From assembly GCF_000235425.2 (NCBI RefSeq), contig NZ_KI912266.1:4047293-4111292 (forward strand): a DNA stretch of 64,000 bases, given 5' to 3'. Under the pieces are notes generated by a model, which worked only from the letters and a program-made list of their open reading frames with translations, did not search any database and had not been told where the DNA came from. The stretch is from Pseudofrankia saprophytica. Its GTDB lineage: Bacteria; Actinomycetota; Actinomycetes; Frankiales; Frankiaceae. Position numbers and translations under genes: made by a program. Positions within the stretch are counted from its first letter, which is position 1, and every line of letters starts with the position of its first letter. Of this stretch, positions 41,435 to 48,500 are shown one piece after another.

Positions 41435-42190
41435 ATGCGATCGAACCTTCCACAAACCGGCCTGACATTTGAGGCGCTGACGAAACGGTTCGGCACCGTG
41501 GTCGCGCTCGATGACGTCACGTTCACGGTGCCGCCAGGGACAGTCACCGCTCTCGTCGGCCCGAACGGCTCTGGCAAGACGACCTCGATGCGCATCGCGC
41601 TCGGGCTGGCCAGCCCGAGCGCGGGCCGGGTACTGGTCGGGGGCCAGCTTTACCGGCACCTCGATGCCCCGCTCACCCGGATCGGCTCGCTGCTCGACGC
41701 CACCGCCGTGAACCCCGGCCTGACCGGCCGCACCCATCTGCGCTGGCTGGCGGCGGCGGGTGGCATCTGCGCGGCCCGAGTCGACGCGCTCCTCGAAGAG
41801 GTCGGTCTCGGCACCGCCGCCCGCCGCCGGGTCGGCGGATATTCGCTCGGTATGAAGCAGCGGCTCGGCGTTGCCGCGGCCCTTCTTGGCGACCCACCGA
41901 TTCTCATGCTCGACGAACCGATGAATGGACTCGACCCGGAAGGCATGGTCTGGTTTCGCCGGTTGGCGAGGAGCCTCCGCGACGAAGGCCGGGCTGTTCT
42001 CGTCTCCTCGCACCTGATGCGCGAACTCGAAGGCATCGCCGACCGCGTCGTCGTGATCCACCGCGGTCGCATCGCCGCCGACGCCAGCATCGCCTCGCTG
42101 CTGACGGGCAGCCCCGACGCCGCCGACCGTCCCAGTCTCGAAGACGTCTACCTGCGAGTCGTCACGTCACCCGAGGAGGTCCGTCCATGA
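41435..42190 (+). CDS. ABC transporter ATP-binding protein
   Basis: The 251-residue protein has Walker A 'GPNGSGKTTSMRIALGLASP' near residue 44, signature 'YSLGMKQRLGVAAALLGDPP', Walker B 'ILMLDEPMNGLDPEGM' and H-loop 'VLVSSHLMRELEGIA'. This resembles the drug/peptide-export type that pairs with a single permease. ATG 41435 is chosen; GTG 41411 would add 8 residues. The stop overlaps the permease ATG (ATGA). It is likely under control of the adjacent two-component system. Confidence 0.92.
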   Translation: MRSNLPQTGLTFEALTKRFGTVVALDDVTFTVPPGTVTALVGPNGSGKTTSMRIALGLASPSAGRVLVGGQLYRHLDAPLTRIGSLLDATAVNPGLTGRTHLRWLAAAGGICAARVDALLEEVGLGTAARRRVGGYSLGMKQRLGVAAALLGDPPILMLDEPMNGLDPEGMVWFRRLARSLRDEGRAVLVSSHLMRELEGIADRVVVIHRGRIAADASIASLLTGSPDAADRPSLEDVYLRVVTSPEEVRP

Positions 42191-43020
42191 CCCCGAACTC
42201 CATGACCCCGAACTCCGCGACGCCTCACCGTCCCGGGACCGTCCGGACTCGTCCCAGGGTCGTCCGGGCGGAATGGATCAAGACCGTCGGCAGCCGCGGC
42301 ATGCTCACCGCGATGGGCCTGCTCGCCGCACTCCCGGTCGCGTTCTCCGCGCTCGTCGTCGCCAACACCCCCTCCACCGACCCGCCCGGCGTACCCGGCG
42401 ACGACGACATCGTCGCCAACACCCTCGTAGGCGTGCTCGTCGGCGTCATCATCGCCGCGGTCGTCGGCGCGACAGCGATCGGCAACGAGGAACGCTCAGG
42501 CATGATCTCGACCAGCTACACCGCGACCCCGCGTCGCCACCGGGTGATCCTCGCCAAGGCGTCCGTCGCCGCCGCGATCACCCTCGTCATCGGCATCGCC
42601 TCGTCCTGGGCCTCCTATCTCGTGGCCCGCCCGCTCCAACGAGGTCAGGGTTATGTCGCCCCCAGCTACCCCGAACCCGACCTGTTCAGCGGGCCATCCC
42701 TGCGTGCGATCGTCGGCACCGGACTACTGACCGCCTTGATCGCCGTCTACGCCGTCGGCATCACCGCGATCGTGCGGCGTACCTCGGTCGCGATTCCGGT
42801 CGTCGTCGCGACGCTCCTGCTACCTGGCCTGCTCGCCAGCAGCGACCGCATACAGGAGTTCGCACAGCGCTGGACACCGTTCGGCGGCTTCTCCATCCAA
42901 CACACCGTGCAACGCCCCGACTACTTTGCCGGCCCCTGGCACGGCCTGGCCGTCGCCGCGGCCTACACCGCCGTCGCCCTCGCGGCCGCCGTCTCACTTG
43001 CTCATCGCCGTGACAGCTGA
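42187..43020 (+). CDS. ABC transporter permease (ABC-2 type)
   Basis: The 277-residue protein has about six membrane segments ('MLTAMGLLAALPVAFSALVV', 'LVGVLVGVIIAAVVGATAIG', 'GTGLLTALIAVYAVGITAIV') and the cytoplasmic coupling region 'GNEERSGMISTSYTATPRRH', common to this class. A short repeated N-terminus (MTPNSMTPNS) precedes it. It overlaps the ATPase gene by 4 bases and forms the export channel. Confidence 0.88.
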   Translation: MTPNSMTPNSATPHRPGTVRTRPRVVRAEWIKTVGSRGMLTAMGLLAALPVAFSALVVANTPSTDPPGVPGDDDIVANTLVGVLVGVIIAAVVGATAIGNEERSGMISTSYTATPRRHRVILAKASVAAAITLVIGIASSWASYLVARPLQRGQGYVAPSYPEPDLFSGPSLRAIVGTGLLTALIAVYAVGITAIVRRTSVAIPVVVATLLLPGLLASSDRIQEFAQRWTPFGGFSIQHTVQRPDYFAGPWHGLAVAAAYTAVALAAAVSLAHRRDS

Positions 43021-43025
43021 CGGGG

Positions 43026-43724
43026 TCACAGACGATGGGCGATTGTTGAGATGATCTCTTCGATGTAGACGTCGTCGAGGCCGTGGCCGGCGCGGGAACG
43101 GGCGTGCAGCGTGTTGTCCCAGGTCTCGGAGATGCCGGTCCAGGGAGAGTCGTCGGGGGCGAACAGCACCAGGTGCTTCGCCGACGGGTCCATCAGCGCG
43201 GATGTGCTGTCCTCGTGGCCCCACTGGTCGAACAGCGCGTCGAAGTCCTTGGCGATGTTCTTGGGGTAGTGGGCGGTGGCCTTGGACCGGTGCAAGCCGA
43301 GCGGGTGTGCCGGCGCGTCGGTGAACATGACGATGACGTGATGGGCGCGGGGCAGCTCGCGCTCCCAGGACGCCTGGATCGCCAGCGCCAGCGCCTCCAA
43401 CGCCGACTCCGGCGCGTCGCCACCACCGGTCGCGCGCAGCGCCCGCACGAACTTCTGGAACTGTTTCGCCTCCTTCGGGAGCATGAAGAACTCCGACTCC
43501 GCGATGGCGTCGTCCGCCCGGTCCCCGAAGTCCCGGAAGGCGATGACCTTCAGCCGTAGTTGGCCCAGGGACTTGCCCTTCGCCGCGACCGTGTCGGCGA
43601 GGCGGTTGTGGAACGTCAGGGCGTCGTTCTTCACCGTCTCGATGATCGAGGACATGCTGCCGGTCACGTCGATGCACAGCACGATGTCGACGGCGTACGG
43701 CGGGTTTTCCCGCGGGCGGCTCAT
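43026..43724 (-). CDS. VWA-domain protein
   Basis: The 232-residue protein is a single von Willebrand A domain. The MIDAS motif DxTGS is seen in 'VDIVLCIDVTGSMSSIIETV', and the third MIDAS Asp in 'HHVIVMFTDAPAHPLG'. It has no signal peptide. Its length and 'DTVAAKGKSLGQLRLKVIAF' resemble stand-alone cytosolic VWA proteins. It converges on the ABC permease, 5 bases apart. Function unknown; such proteins often work with MoxR-type ATPases, not present here. Confidence 0.82.
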   Translation of the reverse strand: MSRPRENPPYAVDIVLCIDVTGSMSSIIETVKNDALTFHNRLADTVAAKGKSLGQLRLKVIAFRDFGDRADDAIAESEFFMLPKEAKQFQKFVRALRATGGGDAPESALEALALAIQASWERELPRAHHVIVMFTDAPAHPLGLHRSKATAHYPKNIAKDFDALFDQWGHEDSTSALMDPSAKHLVLFAPDDSPWTGISETWDNTLHARSRAGHGLDDVYIEEIISTIAHRL

Positions 43725-44056
43725 GCTCCGGAACCCCTCCTCGCGGGACGGCGGTCCGGGAAGGATGTCGAGAGCCGCCCCAGGGGACATGCTGACCCCG
43801 CGGCGGCGTCGCCCAGCGCGGAGTGTCGCGAAGTTGATCCGCTCCCGAGCGGCGGGGTGGGCGGGCGCGATCAGCGGGTGGGCTGGGACGATCGACGGGA
43901 CGGGCTGGGACGAACAGTGACGAGGTCGAGCCGGCCGGCGCTGGACGGGTCCAGATCGGCACCACTAACCTGACGACGGTTAGCGGGCGCTAACTGGTGG
44001 GCTGTCGTCGGGCAGGATGGTCTGACCTGGTGGGCGACTCGGGAGGCGGGTGAGCG
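43725..44056. other. Intergenic region with repeated CTAAC/GTTAG half-sites
   Basis: No gene is visible. It lies between the divergent VWA and CoA-transferase genes. Imperfect direct repeats of 'GGGCTGGGACGA' occur near 43880-43915, and the CTAAC/GTTAG cluster described separately lies near the CoA-transferase start. Confidence 0.5.
43965..43994. promoter_or_regulatory. CTAACC/GGTTAG inverted repeat with a third half-site
   Basis: 'CTAACC' (43965-43970), 'GGTTAG' (43978-43983) and 'CTAAC' (43990-43994) alternate in orientation at regular spacing, about 63-92 bases ahead of the CoA-transferase start. This looks like a TetR- or IclR-type operator, but no regulator gene is adjacent. Confidence 0.4.
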
Positions 44057-44803
44057 GTGGACAAGGTGGTGGCGGTCGCGGCCGACGCGGTGGCGGGCAT
44101 CGGCGATGGCGCGTCGTTGGCGGTCGGCGGCTTCGGGTTGTGCGGTATTCCGAGTGTGCTGATCCAGGCGCTTCTGGATGCCGGCGTGACCGGGCTGCGG
44201 ACGGTCAGCAACAACTGCGGTGTGGACGGCTGGGGCCTGGGCATGCTGCTGCGCGCCGGCCGGATCGCGCGGACCACCGGGTCCTACGTCGGGGAGAACA
44301 AGGAGTTCGAGCGGCAGTTCCTCGCCGGCGAGCTCGAGGTCGAGCTCGTCCCGCAGGGGACGCTCGCCGAGCGGCTGCGTGCCGGCGGCGCGGGCATCCC
44401 AGCCTTCTACACCCCGGCGGGCGTCGGCACCCAGATCGCCGACGGTGGCCTTCCGCTGCGCTACGACGGCAAGGGCGGTATCGCGCTCGCCTCCGAACCC
44501 AAGGAGACCCGCGTCTTCGACGACACGGAGTACGTGCTGGAGCGGGCGATCGTCTGCGACTTCGCGCTGGTCCACGCCTGGAAGGGCGACCGGCACGGCA
44601 ACCTGATCTACCGGGAGAGCGCGGCGAACTTCAACCCGCTGTGCGCCTCCGCCGGCAGGATCACCGTCGCCGAGGTCGAGGAGCTCTACGAGCCGGGCGA
44701 GCTGGACCCGGCCGAGGTGCACACTCCCGGCATCTTCGTCCAGCGTGTCCTGCACGCGCCCGGCGTCGAGAAGCGCATCGAGAAGAGGACGGTGACGGCA
44801 TGA
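44057..44803 (+). CDS. scoA: 3-oxoacid CoA-transferase, subunit A
   Basis: The 248-residue protein has the family I CoA-transferase alpha signature: '[20 protein letters not shown]', '[19 protein letters not shown]' and '[20 protein letters not shown]'. With subunit B it moves CoA from succinyl-CoA to acetoacetate or a related oxoacid, feeding ketone bodies or beta-ketoadipate into the TCA cycle. The start is GTG 44057. The stop overlaps the start of subunit B (ATGA). Confidence 0.93.
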   Translation: MDKVVAVAADAVAGIGDGASLAVGGFGLCGIPSVLIQALLDAGVTGLRTVSNNCGVDGWGLGMLLRAGRIARTTGSYVGENKEFERQFLAGELEVELVPQGTLAERLRAGGAGIPAFYTPAGVGTQIADGGLPLRYDGKGGIALASEPKETRVFDDTEYVLERAIVCDFALVHAWKGDRHGNLIYRESAANFNPLCASAGRITVAEVEELYEPGELDPAEVHTPGIFVQRVLHAPGVEKRIEKRTVTA

Positions 44804-45441
44804 GCCGCACGCGCGCCCAGCTGGCCGCACGCGTCGCCCAGGAGCTTTCCGACGGCCAGTACGTGAACCTCGGGATCGGGCTGCCGACGCTCGTCCCGAA
44901 CTACCTTCCGCCGGGCGTCACCGTCGTCCTGCACAGCGAGAACGGCGTCCTCGGCGTCGGGCCCTACCCGACCGAGGACGCCGTCGACCCGGATCTCATC
45001 AACGCCGGCAAGGAGACGGTCACCGTCCTGCCCGGAGCGGCGTACTTCGACTCGTCGGCCTCGTTCTCGATGATCCGCGGCGGCCATGTCGACGTGGCCG
45101 TGCTCGGCGCGATGCAGGTCGCGGCCAGCGGCGACCTGGCCAACTGGATGATCCCGGGCAAGATGGTCAAGGGCATGGGCGGCGCGATGGACCTCGTCCA
45201 CGGCGCCCGCCGGGTCATCGTCATGATGGAGCACACCGCCAAGGACGGCAGCCACAAGCTCGTCGAGACCTGCACCCTGCCACTCACCGGCAAGGCCTGC
45301 GTCCACCGCGTCATCACCGACCTCGCCGTGCTCGACGTAGTCCCCGGCACCGGCTTCGTCCTGCGCGAGCTCGCGCCCGACGTCACGGTCGACGAGGTCC
45401 GCAAGGCCACCGGCCCGGACATCACCGTCGCCTTGGACTGA
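44800..45441 (+). CDS. scoB: 3-oxoacid CoA-transferase, subunit B
   Basis: The 213-residue protein contains the catalytic glutamate in '[20 protein letters not shown]', '[20 protein letters not shown]' and '[20 protein letters not shown]'. It is translationally coupled to subunit A. An intrinsic-terminator-like hairpin follows 67 bases after the stop. Confidence 0.94.
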   Translation: MSRTRAQLAARVAQELSDGQYVNLGIGLPTLVPNYLPPGVTVVLHSENGVLGVGPYPTEDAVDPDLINAGKETVTVLPGAAYFDSSASFSMIRGGHVDVAVLGAMQVAASGDLANWMIPGKMVKGMGGAMDLVHGARRVIVMMEHTAKDGSHKLVETCTLPLTGKACVHRVITDLAVLDVVPGTGFVLRELAPDVTVDEVRKATGPDITVALD

Positions 45442-45507
45442 GATCGCTTACCAGGGCGCACTCCATGGGTCATTGAATCTCGCGTTCGGCCGGTCTGGAA
45501 GGTCGTG

Positions 45508-45545
45508 CGCCTGGCCGGCTTCGCTGCCGTAAAGCCGGCCAGGCG
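45508..45545. terminator. Perfect 14-bp hairpin, bidirectional terminator candidate
   Basis: 'CGCCTGGCCGGCTT' at 45508-45521 is exactly complementary to 45532-45545 across a 10-base loop. It lies between the converging CoA-transferase and STAND-protein genes. No U-run follows, as is common for actinobacterial terminators. Confidence 0.7.
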
Positions 45546-45589
45546 ACCATCCGGCGCCGGCCGCTTCATTTGCTCCCTACTGCCAGCAT

Positions 45590-48500
45590 TCATCCTTCTG
45601 CCGACGGCGGCGGAATCGCCCTCAGACCCTCGACATACGGGTCGAGCTCTCCCGGGCCGAACCGACAGAGGCGTAGCTGCCACCAGAAATCGCCGTCGAC
45701 CTCGCCCTCGGCCGTGTAGCTCCCGTCCGGCCAGAGCGTGGCCCAGCCACCGTTCCTCAGGCCGAGAAGAATGGCACGCAGCTGCCCATTCGCGAGCTCC
45801 CAGAGCCGGCAGGTGCCGTCGCGACTGATGCTCGTGGCGGTAAGGCCGTCCGGGGATATCTGTACGTCGGTGACGTCGTCGAAATGTCCGTGCAGAACGT
45901 GTCGGGTGGTGCCCGTGGTGGTGTCGCAGATGCGGATGGTTCCGTCGATGCCCGCGGTGGCGAGGTGGATGCCGTCGGGGGAGTAGGAGACGGCCCGAAT
46001 CCAGCCGGCATGTCCTGCGAGGGTGTGTTGGGTGGTGCCGGTGGTGGTGTCCCAGATATGGACGGTTCCGTGGCTGCCGGCGGCGAGGTATAGGCCGTCG
46101 GGAGAGTAGGCAAGGGCTTGGATCGTGTCGGCGTGTCCTGCGAGGGTGTGTTGGGTGGTGCCGGTGGTGGTGTCCCAGATATGGACAGTTCCGTCGTCGC
46201 AGGCGGTGGCAAGGTGGATACCATCGGGAGAGTAGGCAAGGGTGCGGATCACTCCGGTGTGTTCTGTGATGGTGCGTTGGGTGGTGCCGGTCCCGGTGTC
46301 CCAGATTTGGACAGTTGTGCTGTCGCCGCCGGCTGCGAGCTGTGAGCCGTCGGGAGAGTAGGCAAAGACCAAGCCCCAGCTGGCGTGTCCCGTCAGGGTG
46401 TGTTGGGTGGTGCCGGTGGTGGTGTCCCAGATATGGACAGTTCCGTCGTCGCTGGCGGTGGCGAGGTGGGTGCCGTCGGGGGAGTAGGTGAGGGCGCGGA
46501 CCGGGCTGGCGTGTCCCGTCAGGGTGTGTTGGGTGGCACCGGTGGTGGTGTCCCAGATGTGGATGGTTCCGTCGTCGCGTCCGGCCGCGAAAGAGCGGCC
46601 ATCCGGCGAGTACATGAAGACCGTCAGGCGGGTGTTCCTGGAGGCGGTGTGTTGGGTGGTGCCGGTGGTGGTGTTCCAGATATAGGCGGTTCCGTCGCTG
46701 CTCGTGGTGGCGAGCTGTGTGCCGTCGGGGGAGTAGGCGAGCGCCCAGACCACGCCGGTGGATCTTGTGAGCGTGTGTCGGGTGGTGCCGGTGGCGGGGT
46801 TCCAGATATCGACGGCTCCGTCGAGGCGTGTGGCGGCGAGCTGCGTGCCGTCGGGGGAGTAGGCGAGTGCTTCCACCCCTGGGAAGTGTCCGGCCAGGGT
46901 GTGTTGGGTGGTGCCGGTGATGGCGTCCCAGATATGGACGGTTCCGTTGTCGCCTTTGCCGGCGAGCTGTGTGCCGTCGGGGGAGTAGGCGAGTGCCCAG
47001 ACCATGCCGGTGTTTTCGGCCAGGGTGTGTTGGGTGGTGCCGGTGGTGGTGTCCCAGATTTGGACGGTTCCGCCGGTACTCGCCGTGGCCAGCTGTGTGC
47101 CGTCGGGGGAGTAGGCGAGTGCCCAGACCATATCGGTGTTTTCGGTCAGGGTGTGTTGGGTGGTGCCGGTGGTGGTGTCCCAGATTTGGACGGTTCTGTC
47201 GCTGCTGGCGGCGAGGTGCAGGCCGTCGGGGGAGTAGGCAAGGGTGCGGACGATGCCGGTGTTTTCGGTCAGGGTGTGTTGGGTGGTGCCGGTGGTGGTG
47301 TCCCAGATGCGGACGATCTTGTCTCCCATGGCAGCCGCGATGCGGTCGTTGCTGGGGGAGAAATGGATCAGTTCGATTCGGCCGGTGTCGGCAGTGAGCG
47401 ATGCAACGATCGTTTCGGTTTCTGTGTCGACGAGGACGAGCATGTTGCCTGCCGCGTAGGCGAGCAGGCTGCCGTCTGACGAGAAGGTGGGAGCTGAGGC
47501 CGAGGCTGAGGCTGGGCGTATCCGAACGGCCGGGGCGTCGCGACCGGTCATCCCGGCCGCGCTCAGCGCAGGGTGGTCGGAGGTCTCAACATCCAGGACA
47601 CAACCGACGACAGCCGCTCGGTACCAGAGGCTGCCTTCGACGGCTATGCCGAGCAGGGAGCAACGGGTCAGTCGGCTTTGGGTGAGGTCGGTGCCCACCA
47701 ACCGCGTGCCGTCGAGGTTCGTCTCGGTGAGCGTCGCCCGTACCATGATCGCCCCGTCCAGCCGGGCGCCGCGTAGCACGGTGTTCGTCAACGTGGCGCC
47801 GGTGAGGTCGGCGCCGGTGAGGTCGGCATCGGTGAGGTCGAGGCCGGAAAGGTCGGCACCGTCCAGCCGGGCACCGGCGAGCCGGGCACCGCGGCTGGCC
47901 TCGCTGTCGAGCGTGCGGGCGAGGGTGAGGGCGTTGTGTCGCGCGGCGTTGGTTGCCGCCGGGTTGCCAAGGACCACCCGGGCCCAGCGGACGACACTGC
48001 CGGTCCCCGCGAGGTCGGCGACGAACGAGGCCATCAGGGTCGACATCACGCGGCGGTCGAGCAGGTCGAAGACGCCCCCGCTCGGGGTGCGCAACCCCTC
48101 GGCGCAAGCGGTCGCGACCAGGTACTCCATGACCGATTGGTGCACGAACGTGAAGGCGTCGTCGCCAGCGCGCACGAGCAGGGTGCCGGAGCCGACCTGG
48201 TGGGCGGCATGGTGCTTGTCCAGGCCGTGGGCATCCAGCGTGGTCAGGACGCGCTCAGTGATCTCGGCGAGCTGCCGGCTGCTGACGGTGCGGTCGGTGG
48301 ACTGCCAGAGCTCGAGCGCCAGCGCCTTCACCGCTCGGAAGCGATCGTCGGTGGTGAGTCCGGGCACGGCACCGGTCGGATGCGCCCGGCGTGACTCGGA
48401 CTCCATCCAGGCGTCGAGCAGCTCCGTGTACAGGTCGGCCGGCGTCATGGTGCCGGTGGCGGCCTGGACATGGCGCAGCCGGTCCTCGTCGAGGCGGGCG

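Noticed and set aside
45895-47330. Possible CRISPR array suggested by regularly spaced repeats
   Set aside because: Units of about 126 bases stay in frame and encode WD40 blades; the regions between conserved blocks are coding, not spacers.
46385-47479. Plus-strand open frame with collagen-like 'GVLGGAGGGVPDMDGSV' repeats
   Set aside because: It is the antisense shadow of the WD40 repeat array; the repeats come from the array and there is no ribosome site or plausible protein family.
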